Made by a program: the position numbers and the translations under genes
Assembly: GCF_000316035.1 (NCBI RefSeq)
Contig: NZ_ANHX01000079.1
Coordinates: 60,870 to 124,869 of the forward strand
Origin: Paenibacillus sp. PAMC 26794
GTDB taxonomy: Bacteria; Bacillota; Bacilli; Paenibacillales; Paenibacillaceae
Direction of reading: 5' to 3'
DNA: 64,000 bases
The notes under the pieces: generated by a model
Seen by the model: only the letters and a program-made list of their open reading frames with translations
Databases searched by the model: none
Told to the model about the DNA's origin: nothing
Part shown: positions 25,747 to 35,079 of the stretch, piece by piece
Numbering within the stretch: position 1 is the first letter of the stretch
Layout: each line of letters opens with the position of its first letter

Positions 25747-26379
25747 ATGAGGCCCAAAAGAGAGATGAATCGTTTCTTCCCGTTGGTCATGTATCTATTT
25801 GTAATAGCCGTGTGTCTGGGGGCTTGCAGTTTGGGACCAAACCAGGGGCCAGCGGGCGAACCGAAACGGACCGATGAGTATACGTTGAATTCGGAGCGAA
25901 GAGATTTAAATGAGCGGGTTACGAAGAGACCTGAGTCCTTTCAGAAGAACTCGCCAGATGATTATACTTTGACTGCAAAGGTGGATGTGAGTCATGAATC
26001 CGGAGTTGACCGAATTTCTTATGAGATTTTGGTGAATGAGGCTCGGGTGCCCATGGATAATGTCATTCAGTCCTTCACCCTCGATCCCAACATGATAAAT
26101 CGAATAGATGCCGGAGAGTTATTTCATTCCAATGTGAGCAATACACACGAGATTAGTTTAGGGCCTGACGAGGAACCGCTTGGATTGAGTCTGAGCAGAA
26201 GTTACGTCTTGAAGCCAAGGGCGGAGATCGACAGCAATAACCTCCAGCGTTATGCAGATATGTATATCAAAATTTCCTATGGCCCAAATGATCAGCGAAC
26301 GGAAGATTATTTTTATATCCAAGCCGATCCGTCTCTGAGAACGATTGAGTATATGAAGTCATGGGAGAAAGAAAAATAG
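25747..26379 (+). CDS. Hypothetical lipoprotein
   Basis: 210 residues. The start is ATG 25747 after AAAGGAGGG (five-base spacing); a TTG at 25726 is in frame but weaker. Signal MRPKREMNRFFPLVMYLFVI with lipobox CLGACS (Cys 27). The mature part is mostly beta-strand and polar with no recognisable domain (DYTLTAKVDVSHESGVDRIS, SLGPDEEPLGLSLSRSYVL). It could be a secreted surface lipoprotein; no function is proposed. Confidence 0.75.
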   Translation: MRPKREMNRFFPLVMYLFVIAVCLGACSLGPNQGPAGEPKRTDEYTLNSERRDLNERVTKRPESFQKNSPDDYTLTAKVDVSHESGVDRISYEILVNEARVPMDNVIQSFTLDPNMINRIDAGELFHSNVSNTHEISLGPDEEPLGLSLSRSYVLKPRAEIDSNNLQRYADMYIKISYGPNDQRTEDYFYIQADPSLRTIEYMKSWEKEK

Positions 26380-26383
26380 AAAA

Positions 26384-26427
26384 GCAGCGCCCACCAGTTC
26401 CGTATGAGGAATCCGAGTAGACGCTGC
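26384..26427 (-). terminator. Terminator between convergent lipoprotein and MBL genes
   Basis: GCAGCG/CGCTGC stem; on the minus strand it is followed by TTTTCTATTTTT, so it most likely ends the MBL-fold transcript. Confidence 0.55.
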
Positions 26428-26455
26428 CGGTTCATCTATTTGAGATGTAAGGTTA

Positions 26456-26515
26456 TTACTTTTCAAAATACTGATTCATCGTATCCCACATTCGATTGAA
26501 CTCACTTCGTTCCAT
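26456..26515 (-). CDS. Candidate 19-residue peptide downstream of the MBL gene
   Basis: Reads MERSEFNRMWDTMNQYFEK from ATG 26515, with GGAG eight bases upstream, and two adjacent stop codons at its end. It lies 37 bases after the MBL-hydrolase stop and before the shared terminator, so it would be translated from the same mRNA. The ribosome site and amphipathic composition argue for it; its length makes chance likely. Confidence 0.3.
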   Translation of the reverse strand: MERSEFNRMWDTMNQYFEK

Positions 26516-26552
26516 TGAAAATGCTCCAGGCTTCTGGGGTTTATGATTTTAC

Positions 26553-27296
26553 CTACTCCAACTCAAATGATTCCAACGTGCCAACCATCCGCAGATCATG
26601 CTCGCGGTTGAATTGTTCCCGTTTGTCCGCATCTGCGTACTCGTCATGATAATGCATCAGTACGGTTTTCTGTCTCACTTCCGCGGGTAACTGCTCCAGA
26701 TCCTTCAATGAGGTATGGGATTTGATCACCAGATCGTGCATATGACATTCATGGAAAATCAGCTGCACATCAGCGGTAACTTGCTCCACCCGTTCCTGGT
26801 CGAGTGTACTGTCTGCACTGTAATAGAAGTAAGGCTTAGCGAGAAGCCCATTGCTGACCATACCGGGAACATGTTGCGTCCGAAACGTCTCAAATGTCAC
26901 GCCGCCCAGTTCAAATGTGCCTCCATCTGGCAGGGGGACGACATCGTAGTAATCGCTCATGGTACGTTCACCATCCGTTGTGTAGCGCATGCCGGGGGAT
27001 AGAATGTTCCAGAGCGGATCTACCAATTGTTCGTGGATGAACAGACGGGGTTTGCGGTCGCCTACGATCTGTGCGTAATAACCCAGCATCTGTACACCGT
27101 TAATATGATCCTCATGCAGGTGGGTAATGAACACATTGTGGATATCGGTCATGGGGAATCCATATTCCTTGAGTGCTTTGGCATTTGATTCCGGAAAATC
27201 AATGACCAGATGAGTGTCTTCGAATTCAGCCAACATACTATTGTGGTGCTGCTCCACGCTGAACATATCTCCTGTGCCGAGAAAAGTAATTTTCAT
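26553..27296 (-). CDS. MBL-fold metallo-hydrolase (RNase Z/beta-lactamase superfamily)
   Basis: Cytoplasmic metallo-hydrolase, 247 residues. Start KITFLGTGDMFSVEQHHNSM, then the metal-binding motif THLHEDH (about residues 59-65), a later FRTQHVPG and FHECHMHD with further ligands, and a C-terminal MHYHDEY. The ordering is that of RNase Z-like or phosphodiesterase-like members, but tRNase Z signature loops were not recognised. No signal peptide. Ribosome site AGGAGATGA precedes the ATG. Confidence 0.88.
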   Translation of the reverse strand: MKITFLGTGDMFSVEQHHNSMLAEFEDTHLVIDFPESNAKALKEYGFPMTDIHNVFITHLHEDHINGVQMLGYYAQIVGDRKPRLFIHEQLVDPLWNILSPGMRYTTDGERTMSDYYDVVPLPDGGTFELGGVTFETFRTQHVPGMVSNGLLAKPYFYYSADSTLDQERVEQVTADVQLIFHECHMHDLVIKSHTSLKDLEQLPAEVRQKTVLMHYHDEYADADKREQFNREHDLRMVGTLESFELE

Positions 27297-27390
27297 TCAA
27301 ATTCATCTCCTTGTGTGATCTTCAGATCAGCATCCTTGCGTTAAATCCAGTATACCTTGTTCCCGAATATATGCCTAAATCAACCTTTTT

Positions 27391-27404
27391 TGATAACGTT
27401 ATCA
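27391..27404. promoter_or_regulatory. Perfect palindrome upstream of uxaC (cre or LacI-type operator)
   Basis: TGATAACGTTATCA is a perfect 14-base palindrome and also fits the catabolite-responsive element consensus TGWNANCGNTNWCA. It is 96 bases before uxaC. CcpA or an ExuR/LacI-type repressor may bind; the sequence cannot separate these. Confidence 0.6.
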
Positions 27405-27499
27405 TTTTATATTGAACTTTGATGATAAACAGTGTAGCGTAAAGATGGGAAGTGAACCCATATGAACGTAAACTCACCTAAAGGGAGCGTGCGAGGCGA

Positions 27500-28942
27500 A
27501 TGAAATCTTTTCTGGATGAACAATTTTTGCTGCACAATGAAACGGCGATCAAGTTATATGAGGATTATGCCAAAGACATGCCGATTATTGATTATCATTG
27601 CCACCTCAGTCCTCAGGAGATCTACGAGAACAAAACCTTTGGCAATCTTACAGAGGCTTGGTTATACGGTGATCACTATAAGTGGCGGCTCATGCGCGCA
27701 AACGGAATTGAAGAGCAATATGTGACCGGAGGCGAAGGGGTGACCGATTACGATCGTTTCCTGGCTTACGCCAAAACGGTCCCCATGATGATCGGTAATC
27801 CGCTGTACGCCTGGTCTCATCTGGAATTACAGCGATATTTCGGTGTCTACGAAGTATTGAATGAGACAAGCGCACCGTCCATCTGGGAAAAAGTAAATGC
27901 CAAACTGAACAGTGACGGATTCGGTGCACGTGATCTGATTACCAAATCCAATGTCACTGTTGTGTGCACAACCGATGATCCAACCGATTCTCTGGAGTAT
28001 CATCTGAAGATTCAGGAGATCGAAGGCTTTGATACAGCCGTATTGCCATCCTTCCGTCCGGATAAAGGGCTCGAATTGAACCGCGATACCTTTGCAGAAT
28101 GGGTGGGCAAGCTGTCACAGGCATCTGGCACTGCCATTTCAGATTATGAATCATTCCTTACTGCGCTGGAGTCCCGGGTGGAATTCTTCCATTCTGTCGG
28201 CGGCAGAGTCTCTGACCATGCACTTGATTATGTCCCTTACGGTGTGGCTACGCGAGAGGAAGCAGCTGCCATCTTTGCAAAGGCACTTGCGGGTCAGAAG
28301 GTAACTCGTGAGGAAGAGGACATGTACAAGACGGTGACGCTAACATTCCTTGGCAAACTGTATGCAGAGCGGGGCTGGGTGATGCAGTTCCACATTAATG
28401 CAGCCCGTAACAACAATACGCGGATGTTTGCCAAGCTTGGGCCGGATACTGGTTACGATGCCGTGAATGATACGCCGCTTTCCGCAGCGATGATTGGATT
28501 GCTCGACGCGTTGGAGCAGCAACAAGCACTGCCCAAAACGATTCTGTATTCTCTGAATCCAAGGGACAACGAAGTGCTCGCGGCGATCATCGGCAGCTTC
28601 CAGGGCGGGGGCATTCCGGGCAAAATCCAGCTTGGCGCAGCATGGTGGTTCAATGATACGAAGGACGGCATGCTCGCTCAGATGAAGGCACTGGCGAATG
28701 TGGGTCTGCTCAGCCGATTTGTCGGCATGCTAACCGATTCACGCAGCTTCCTGTCCTATACCCGGCATGAGTATTTCCGTCGTCTGGTCTGCAACCTCAT
28801 CGGTGAATGGGCTGAACAGGGCGAGGCACCGCAGGATCTGGAGTTGCTCGGTCAGATCGTACAGGGCATTGCCTACAACAATGCAAAAGAATATTTCCCG
28901 TTTGCCTCAGTGCCTAAAACGGTCTCGGCGTCACAGTCTTGA
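27500..28942 (+). CDS. uxaC: Glucuronate (uronate) isomerase
   Basis: Isomerises D-glucuronate to D-fructuronate (and galacturonate to tagaturonate) in hexuronate breakdown, 480 residues, usual length about 470. Amidohydrolase-type metal site IIDYHCHLSPQEI near the N terminus, WMQ-type MQFHINAARNNNTRMF, SLNPRDNEV and AAWWFNDTKDGM, then TDSRSFLSYTRHEYFRR near the end: all UxaC hallmarks. GGGAG and GAGG precede the ATG. The usual neighbours uxaB, uxuA and kdg genes are absent here, so it forms a single-gene unit between a palindromic operator and a strong terminator. Confidence 0.96.
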   Translation: MKSFLDEQFLLHNETAIKLYEDYAKDMPIIDYHCHLSPQEIYENKTFGNLTEAWLYGDHYKWRLMRANGIEEQYVTGGEGVTDYDRFLAYAKTVPMMIGNPLYAWSHLELQRYFGVYEVLNETSAPSIWEKVNAKLNSDGFGARDLITKSNVTVVCTTDDPTDSLEYHLKIQEIEGFDTAVLPSFRPDKGLELNRDTFAEWVGKLSQASGTAISDYESFLTALESRVEFFHSVGGRVSDHALDYVPYGVATREEAAAIFAKALAGQKVTREEEDMYKTVTLTFLGKLYAERGWVMQFHINAARNNNTRMFAKLGPDTGYDAVNDTPLSAAMIGLLDALEQQQALPKTILYSLNPRDNEVLAAIIGSFQGGGIPGKIQLGAAWWFNDTKDGMLAQMKALANVGLLSRFVGMLTDSRSFLSYTRHEYFRRLVCNLIGEWAEQGEAPQDLELLGQIVQGIAYNNAKEYFPFASVPKTVSASQS

Positions 28943-29022
28943 TGCTTAACGAGCGCACCTAATCATGCAAGTTATGCAATAAGAAGATTCTCTAGTTCCT
29001 CCTTTTCCATCGTAGTAAAAAT

Positions 29023-29079
29023 GCTCCCATTCATTACCCCGGATCATCATCCACCGGAGTAATGAATGGGAGCTTCTTT
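29023..29079 (+). terminator. Terminator after uxaC
   Basis: Perfect 15-base stem GCTCCCATTCATTAC and its complement with a 21-base loop, then TTCTTT. Confidence 0.85.
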
Positions 29080-29206
29080 GTAAGTTGAATTCATGGAATT
29101 GCACATAATAAGTATATCTGGCTCCAATGACGGCAAAATGACAAAATCCATAATCAAGCGCAAGTGGGCTCTGGGCTATGGGTTTATATTGGTTATTTTT
29201 AGATGT

Positions 29207-29288
29207 TTGACATTGGCTTCTTACGATAATATACTTAGTACACCTAATTAATTGTGCATCTATTTAATTGTACTGCTATTTAATAGAT
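29207..29288 (+). promoter_or_regulatory. Promoter and candidate operator of MarR-ABC exporter operon
   Basis: TTGACA (29207-29212), 17 bases, TATACT (29230-29235): a near-consensus sigma-A promoter. Just downstream, ATCTATT (29258-29264) and AATAGAT (29282-29288) are inverted arms in an AT-rich run with repeated TAATTG, suitable for autorepression by the MarR protein encoded next. Confidence 0.6.
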
Positions 29289-29343
29289 GTCCTATGGTGT
29301 TGGATATCTAATGGAATGATAAAGAAAGAAGGAGGAATCCATT

Positions 29344-29886
29344 ATGACTGATATAGATCCGGTCGCTCAGAAGCTTTTGTACTCCATCATGCAGTTTAAT
29401 AAAGGCAAATGGAGGCAACATAAACCTCATGGGCGCAATCACAATGAAATTATGGTGCTGGCTTGTTTGCTGCATGGTACGCATCCGGGAGAACGTCTGG
29501 ATTGGCGGGATAATCCGCCAGATTTTGAGAGAGAGCTGAATGAGAGTCGCCCAGGGCTAAAAGTATCGGAAATCAGTGCGTTACTGCGGGTGAAATCACC
29601 AACGATAACCCCGGTTATTCGTGGCCTTGAGGACGAAGGGCTGGTGGAACGAACGATGGACCCGAAGGATCGCCGTGCTGTGCGTATTACCATTACGGAG
29701 GCAGGGCGTAACATTATTCGGGCGGCACATGAGGAGCGCATGCAAACGTTCAACCAGCTCGTCGAGCATTTGGGTGAGGAAGAAAGCATTCATTTGACGG
29801 AGTTGTTGACCAAGGTTTATACCTTTTTTGATACAGTGGTTTTCCAACAGACGGAGACGTCCACACAAGGAGATGATACGCCATGA
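29344..29886 (+). CDS. MarR family transcriptional regulator
   Basis: Winged-helix repressor, 180 residues. DNA-binding domain visible as GLKVSEISALLRVKSPTITP and VIRGLEDEGLVERTMDPKDRRAVRITI, the classic MarR recognition helix and wing. It is longer than usual near the start because of an insertion (HPGERLDWRDNPPDFEREL). AAGGAGG precedes the ATG. Its stop overlaps the start of the first exporter gene (ATGA), so it is almost certainly the local repressor of the exporter, responding to a drug-like ligand. Confidence 0.93.
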   Translation: MTDIDPVAQKLLYSIMQFNKGKWRQHKPHGRNHNEIMVLACLLHGTHPGERLDWRDNPPDFERELNESRPGLKVSEISALLRVKSPTITPVIRGLEDEGLVERTMDPKDRRAVRITITEAGRNIIRAAHEERMQTFNQLVEHLGEEESIHLTELLTKVYTFFDTVVFQQTETSTQGDDTP

Positions 29887-31610
29887 TGAAATTGTTTCGC
29901 ATGCTGAAGCCATACCGAATCCCCATTTTCTTTATTTTGAGTCTGGTCCTGCTGCAGTCGCTGGCCGAACTGTATCTGCCAACCCTGATGGCGGATATCG
30001 TCAATGACGGTATAGTAAAAGGGGATATTCCGTACATCTGGCAGATTGGCGGTTGGATGCTGGTCATTGCTATTGGAGGCACGATCTGTTCCGTAACAGC
30101 CAGTTATTTGTCTTCCCGTACAGCGGGTGGTTTTGCCCAAAAACTGCGCAGCAGAGTGTTCCGTCATGTGGAGAACTTTTCGCTGCAGGAATTCGACAAG
30201 CTGGGTACAGCTTCGCTGATTACCCGGACTACCAATGATATAACGCAGGTTCAGAACGTATTAACGATGATGCTGCGCATGATGATTATGGCTCCAATGA
30301 TGTGTATCGGCGGTATCTTCATGGCGGTATCTCAGGATGCCAAATTATCAACCATTTTCCTGGTTGTCCTGCCTGTATTGGGCGGAGCTATTGCACTGAT
30401 TGGTGCGAAGGGCTTGCCGATGTTCAAACAAATTCAGAAAAAACTCGACCGACTCAATCTGGTCCTGCGTGAGCAATTAACAGGTATCCGCGTGGTTCGT
30501 GCCTTTAATCGCGGGGAACATGAGCGTATTCGCTTTAATGGGGCGAATACGGACCTTAGAGACGTTTCCATTAAAGTAAATGTGCTCATGGCGACATTAA
30601 TGCCAGTCATGATGCTGGTTATGAACTTGTCGATGGTTGCCATCCTTTATTTTGGTGGACTGCGGATCGACAGCGGCAATATGAACATTGGTTCACTGAT
30701 TGCCTTTCTTCAATATGCGATGCAAATTATGTTCTCTCTCATCATGGTTTCCATTATCTTTGTCATGATCCCAAGAGCTTCGGCTTCGGCAGAGCGGATC
30801 AACGAAGTATTGGATATGCAGCCGGATCTCAGCAATCCCGAGCAGCCTCGTGATATGAAATCACTGCAAGGCACGATTGAATTTGATAACGTGACATTCC
30901 GTTATCCAGGTGCAGAGAATTCAGCTCTGTCAGGCATTACTTTTACAGCACGTCCAGGTGAGACCACAGCCATTATTGGAGGCACGGGCTCAGGGAAATC
31001 CACTTTGCTCAGTCTCATTCCACGATTCTATGATGTGACCGAAGGTAGCGTCCGGGTAAACGGAACGGATGTGCGTGAGCTTCGGCAGGAGGATCTGCGA
31101 GCCAAAATCGGGTTTGTACCACAAAAGGCAGTCCTCTTTACCGGAACGGTTGCGGAGAATATCCGCCACGGGAAGGACGATGCAACGATGGAGGAAATTG
31201 TTCGAGCCGCTCAAACGGCTCAGGCAGAGAACTTCATTACCGAGATGAAAGACGGTTACGACAGCATCATTGCACAGGGAGGAAACAACGTATCCGGTGG
31301 ACAGAAGCAACGTTTGTCCATTGCACGCGCAGTTGTTCGTCGTCCAGAAGTGTATATTTTTGACGACAGCTTCTCGGCTCTCGATTTCAAAACCGATGCC
31401 AAGCTTCGTGCTGCCTTGAAGTCTGAAACGACGGAAGCAGCAGTACTTATTGTAGCTCAGCGTGTAAGTACGGTTATGGATGCGGATCGTATTCTGGTTA
31501 TGGATGAGGGGCAGATTGTTGGTTCAGGAACACATAGAGAGCTGCTGGAGCACAATGAAGTGTATCGCGAGATTGTATCCTCCCAGCTGACAGAGGAGGA
31601 GATCGCATGA
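29883..31610 (+). CDS. ABC exporter half-transporter 1 (degenerate catalytic site)
   Basis: Type IV ABC exporter of 575 residues: six membrane helices in the first 300, then an ATPase with Walker A IIGGTGSGKSTLLS, signature VSGGQKQRLSIARA and Walker B VYIFDDSFSALD. The residue after Walker B is Asp where the catalytic Glu should be, as in the non-catalytic partner of heterodimers such as BmrC/TM287. Overlaps both neighbours by four bases. It should pair with the next protein to export drugs or peptides from the membrane. Confidence 0.93.
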   Translation: MMKLFRMLKPYRIPIFFILSLVLLQSLAELYLPTLMADIVNDGIVKGDIPYIWQIGGWMLVIAIGGTICSVTASYLSSRTAGGFAQKLRSRVFRHVENFSLQEFDKLGTASLITRTTNDITQVQNVLTMMLRMMIMAPMMCIGGIFMAVSQDAKLSTIFLVVLPVLGGAIALIGAKGLPMFKQIQKKLDRLNLVLREQLTGIRVVRAFNRGEHERIRFNGANTDLRDVSIKVNVLMATLMPVMMLVMNLSMVAILYFGGLRIDSGNMNIGSLIAFLQYAMQIMFSLIMVSIIFVMIPRASASAERINEVLDMQPDLSNPEQPRDMKSLQGTIEFDNVTFRYPGAENSALSGITFTARPGETTAIIGGTGSGKSTLLSLIPRFYDVTEGSVRVNGTDVRELRQEDLRAKIGFVPQKAVLFTGTVAENIRHGKDDATMEEIVRAAQTAQAENFITEMKDGYDSIIAQGGNNVSGGQKQRLSIARAVVRRPEVYIFDDSFSALDFKTDAKLRAALKSETTEAAVLIVAQRVSTVMDADRILVMDEGQIVGSGTHRELLEHNEVYREIVSSQLTEEEIA

Positions 31611-33493
31611 GTGAACGCAGAGAAGACAAGTCACCTCGTCCCCCAGGCCCGGTCGGTCCAGGCCATCCAGGCGGCGGAATGGGCATGCGAGGTCCGGTTG
31701 AGAAAGCGAAAGATTTCAAAGGTACACTGCGACGCTTGATGAAGTATCTCCAGCCACACTCGCATCGTCTGCTGGGTGTATTGGTGGCAGCGATTCTGAG
31801 TACCGTATTCAGCATTATCAGTCCAAAGGTGATGGCGGAAGGGACCGATATCCTCAGTAAAGGTGCTATTGCCATCCTTCAGGGTGTGCAGGGGGCCGGG
31901 ATTGATTTTCCTGCCTTGATGAAAGTATTGTATCTGCTTGTGGGACTTTATCTGTTTAGTGCAGCCTTTTCGTATGTTCAGCAATACTTGATGGCTGGCG
32001 TAGCTCAGCGGGTGGTGTATGATATGCGTGAGCAGGTCAGCGCCAAGGTGGGACGTCTGCCATTGAAATATTTTGATTCCCGTACCCACGGGGAAACATT
32101 AAGCCGGGCGACAAATGACGTGGACAACATCAGTAATACGCTTCAGCAAAGTTTGGCACAGTTTATTACGTCTGTAGTTACCATTGTCGGGGTTATCGTC
32201 ATGATGTTGACCATTAGTCCATGGATGACCCTCATTACCGTTTTGACATTGCCGTTGAGTGTAGTTGTTGTGATGCTGGTTGCATCTCGATCGCAAAAAC
32301 ACTTTGCGGGTCAACAGAAATCCCTTGGGGAACTGAACGGTCATGTCGAAGAGATGTACACGGGACACAAGGTCGTCAAAGCATTTGGACGCGAAGAACA
32401 ATCGGTACAGCAATTCGAGAAGGTCAATGAAGAGCTGTATGAATCCGGCTGGAAAGCCCAGTTTATCTCCGGTATTATTATGCCGCTCATGAGTTTTGTC
32501 GGTAACTTGGGTTATGTACTGATCTGTGTGGTTGGTGGGATTTTCGTTACACGCGGATCTATCTCTATCGGGGATATTCTGGCCTTCACACAGTACTCCC
32601 GTCAATTCACACAACCGATTAACCAGATTGCAAATATCTCCAATATTATTCAATCGACGATTGCTTCGGCAGAACGGGTATTCGAGTTGCTGGATGAAGA
32701 GGAAGAAGTTCCGGAGTCCAAACAACCCGTGCAATTACAGCAGCCTAAAGGTGCAGTTGCGTTCCAAGGTGTTAATTTTGGGTATAAAGAAAATGAACTG
32801 GTCATTCATAACATGAATATTGATGTAAAACCGGGACAGACGGTAGCCATTGTTGGGCCAACGGGAGCCGGTAAAACTACCCTGATCAACCTGTTAATGC
32901 GTTTCTACGAAATTCAGGATGGTCAGATTACGATTGACGGTGCCGACATTAAGGACATGGAGCGTGGCAAGCTGCGCAGTCTGTTCGGCATGGTGCTTCA
33001 GGATACCTGGTTGTTCAACGGAACGATTCGGGACAACATCGCCTATGGTCGAGAAGGTTCTACGGAAGAGGATGTAATCAAGGCAGCCGTTGCGGCACAT
33101 GCGGATCACTTTATTCGTACACTGCCTGATGGATATGACACGGTGCTGAATGAAGAGGCGTCGAACATCTCTCAAGGGCAGAAACAGTTGCTGACAATTG
33201 CAAGAGCGATTCTGGCGAACCCGGCCATCCTCATTCTGGATGAAGCGACGAGTAGCGTGGATACACGGACCGAAGTATTTATTCAGAAAGCAATGAATGA
33301 TCTGATGAAGGATCGCACGAGCTTTGTCATTGCACACCGTTTGTCCACCATTCGCGGCGCCGATCTGATCCTGGTTATGGATCATGGTAACGTGATTGAA
33401 CAGGGCAATCATGAGGAATTGATGGCAAGTCAGGGCTTCTATGCGGATTTGTACAATAGTCAGTTTGCGGAGCAACAACCGCAGGCGATCTGA
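31607..33493 (+). CDS. ABC exporter half-transporter 2 (catalytic partner)
   Basis: 628-residue partner. A Pro/Gly-rich cytoplasmic head (about 28 residues: RPPGPVGPGHPGGGMGMRG) precedes six membrane helices. The ATPase has Walker A IVGPTGAGKTTLI, Walker B ILILDEATSSVD with the intact catalytic Glu, and an altered signature ISQGQKQLLTIARA in place of LSGGQ. The altered signature faces the Asp site of subunit 1, and the good signature of subunit 1 faces this intact site, giving one working and one degenerate ATP site, as in BmrCD. Ends at the 33515 terminator. Confidence 0.93.
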   Translation: MSERREDKSPRPPGPVGPGHPGGGMGMRGPVEKAKDFKGTLRRLMKYLQPHSHRLLGVLVAAILSTVFSIISPKVMAEGTDILSKGAIAILQGVQGAGIDFPALMKVLYLLVGLYLFSAAFSYVQQYLMAGVAQRVVYDMREQVSAKVGRLPLKYFDSRTHGETLSRATNDVDNISNTLQQSLAQFITSVVTIVGVIVMMLTISPWMTLITVLTLPLSVVVVMLVASRSQKHFAGQQKSLGELNGHVEEMYTGHKVVKAFGREEQSVQQFEKVNEELYESGWKAQFISGIIMPLMSFVGNLGYVLICVVGGIFVTRGSISIGDILAFTQYSRQFTQPINQIANISNIIQSTIASAERVFELLDEEEEVPESKQPVQLQQPKGAVAFQGVNFGYKENELVIHNMNIDVKPGQTVAIVGPTGAGKTTLINLLMRFYEIQDGQITIDGADIKDMERGKLRSLFGMVLQDTWLFNGTIRDNIAYGREGSTEEDVIKAAVAAHADHFIRTLPDGYDTVLNEEASNISQGQKQLLTIARAILANPAILILDEATSSVDTRTEVFIQKAMNDLMKDRTSFVIAHRLSTIRGADLILVMDHGNVIEQGNHEELMASQGFYADLYNSQFAEQQPQAI

Positions 33494-33514
33494 TTACAGA
33501 TGTAACTGATAAGA

Positions 33515-33554
33515 ATAGCCGGGAGTACTCCATAAGGATGCTCCCGGCTATTTG
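33515..33554 (+). terminator. Terminator of the MarR-ABC operon
   Basis: ATAGCCGGGAG and CTCCCGGCTAT pair perfectly around a 15-base loop, followed by TTTG. Confidence 0.75.
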
Positions 33555-33725
33555 TCGTGTATCCAGAGGATTGTCCTCCAATGTGGAGTTGATTGGATTC
33601 GTTTCGATATGATGGATCTATAAGATATGAAAGAACGTTGGCGTGGTAACTGGGTTGAGGTGCTCGTCAGCCTTTCAGTTGTTTGCGTGAGGGCAGACAG
33701 GGGGAGGGTTCATCCTTCGTCCATG

Positions 33726-33920
33726 CTAACGAATTGTAGACACCTTATATGAAGGTTTATCAAGCATTCCCAACTCTAACGAACTTGAGACATGTTATTT
33801 CTCGGATAAGCAGCACAAAGCGGTAAAATAAACTGCAGAATGCGGAAATAAAGTGTCTATGATTCGTTAGAACGCCGGTATTGTGAAATTGTGCCTATTA
33901 GAGTGTGCTGAGTTCGTTAA
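33726..33920. repeat. Intergenic repeat family B, copy B2
   Basis: Outer ends CTAACGAA..ACAC (33726-33743) and GTGTGCTGAGTTCGTTA (33903-33919). Inner arms TCTAACGAA (33775-33783) and TTCGTTAGA (33863-33871) pair perfectly, continued by AGACA/TGTCT and TTATTT/AAATAA. It occupies the middle of the 657-base gap between the ABC exporter and the DUF697-like gene; besides it and two terminators I see nothing in that gap. Confidence 0.75.
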
Positions 33921-33979
33921 ACAATTTCAAATAAACCGTAGTCATAATTGTCTTACATATGTCATGCTGCAAAAGTAAA

Positions 33980-34026
33980 AACGGGACGAAGCGGTGTAAC
34001 TACATTGCATTGTCCCGTTTATTTAT
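33980..34026. terminator. Terminator-like hairpin between convergent genes
   Basis: AACGGGAC/GTCCCGTT with a 24-base loop. T-rich on both sides in the respective directions; it probably ends the minus-strand DUF697-like gene 125 bases upstream. Confidence 0.6.
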
Positions 34027-34150
34027 ATTTTGAATTCATTGTACATCAATCTAGATACAAGCATACGAGCATAAGCTCACCGAGTGGGACATCCAGATTG
34101 GTCATGAGATACTTTGTAAGCCTCAGTTTGGGCCTGGCATGACCCGCATT

Positions 34151-34744
34151 TTACTGATCCTTAGAATCGTTCGCAGGTTCATGAGTGTCGTTGCTAGAGA
34201 CCGACTTCACTTCTACCTTCACGTCGTCGCTGTTAGCTTCCTCCAGCGCAGACGGAGCGGGTTCACCCGGAATCAATTCGCGCTGCTCAATCATGCGTTT
34301 GACGACTTCATAACAGTCATCCACATGTTTGTTGCCCACATAGCGCATGGCTGTAAAGCTGAGCGCGGCAGCCAATCCCTGTCCTGCAAAGGGGACAAAT
34401 TTGGCGACGGTTTTGGTGGCTACGCGCACGCCGACTCTTTTCAGAATCTGTACCACCAATTCCTTGGTGATCATACGACCGATGACTTTGCTTCCGATGG
34501 ACATCACGAATCCATAGATCATGGATTTGGTCTCGGGGTCCATGCCGTCCAGCTGTTTTTGTGATAATCCGAATTTATTGTTAATGGCAGGCAACAGCTG
34601 CATCAGCATCCCCACATCAGCCAGTACGTCTGTACCGGGCAGCGGAACGAGTGTTGTACCGGCGGAAGCGGTAGCTCTTTTGCGAACCATGGTACGGCAT
34701 TCCTTGCGAACTTGCTCCAATTGTTCCAACGTTGCCGGAATCAT
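34151..34744 (-). CDS. DUF697/EcsC-like membrane-associated protein
   Basis: 197 residues. Start at ATG 34744, seven bases after GGAGGG; an in-frame ATG at 34759 precedes that site. Two hydrophobic glycine-rich stretches, TLVPLPGTDVLADVGMLMQL and ATKTVAKFVPFAGQGLAAAL, with the P-G-D and conserved C-terminal YVGNKHVDDCYEVVKRMI, suit the DUF697 group (often fused to GTPases). The acidic C-terminal tail of 45 residues is likely disordered. Function unknown. Confidence 0.7.
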   Translation of the reverse strand: MIPATLEQLEQVRKECRTMVRKRATASAGTTLVPLPGTDVLADVGMLMQLLPAINNKFGLSQKQLDGMDPETKSMIYGFVMSIGSKVIGRMITKELVVQILKRVGVRVATKTVAKFVPFAGQGLAAALSFTAMRYVGNKHVDDCYEVVKRMIEQRELIPGEPAPSALEEANSDDVKVEVKSVSSNDTHEPANDSKDQ

Positions 34745-35079
34745 AGGGAATCCCTCCATTCGTATATGGTATAGATATAACCGTTTTGACTCGATTTGAA
34801 TGGGTTCTCACCAGCAAAATTTGCAGCCTTATGACATTAAGGTGCGGAGAAACCCTTTTTTCCATGCATACATCTGGTTAAACAAGGAAATGGTTTCATA
34901 AAATAAAGGATCATCTTTATAAGTTGAACCTATATAGCTATTACGAATGGATGAGGATTAGGATGCATACTTGATTGGGAAACCTATTCGGAATCATGAT
35001 GAGTGCTTAGCGAAGGGCTTGTTTACGGCTTCAACCTTTGTGGGTAAAGGGTAACAAGCATTGGAATGGAGGAAGAGGG
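34745..35079. other. Intergenic gap without recognised element
   Basis: 335 bases holding the divergent promoters of the DUF697-like gene and the lipid kinase gene. Only a short stretch near 34919-34936 (AAGTTGAACCTATATAGC) resembles the right arm of family A copy A3; the family core is absent. No further structure seen. Confidence 0.4.

Noticed and set aside
34919..34936. AAGTTGAACCTATATAGC considered as a seventh family A copy
   Set aside because: Only the arm-like stretch matches; the conserved AGCGATCGG core is missing.
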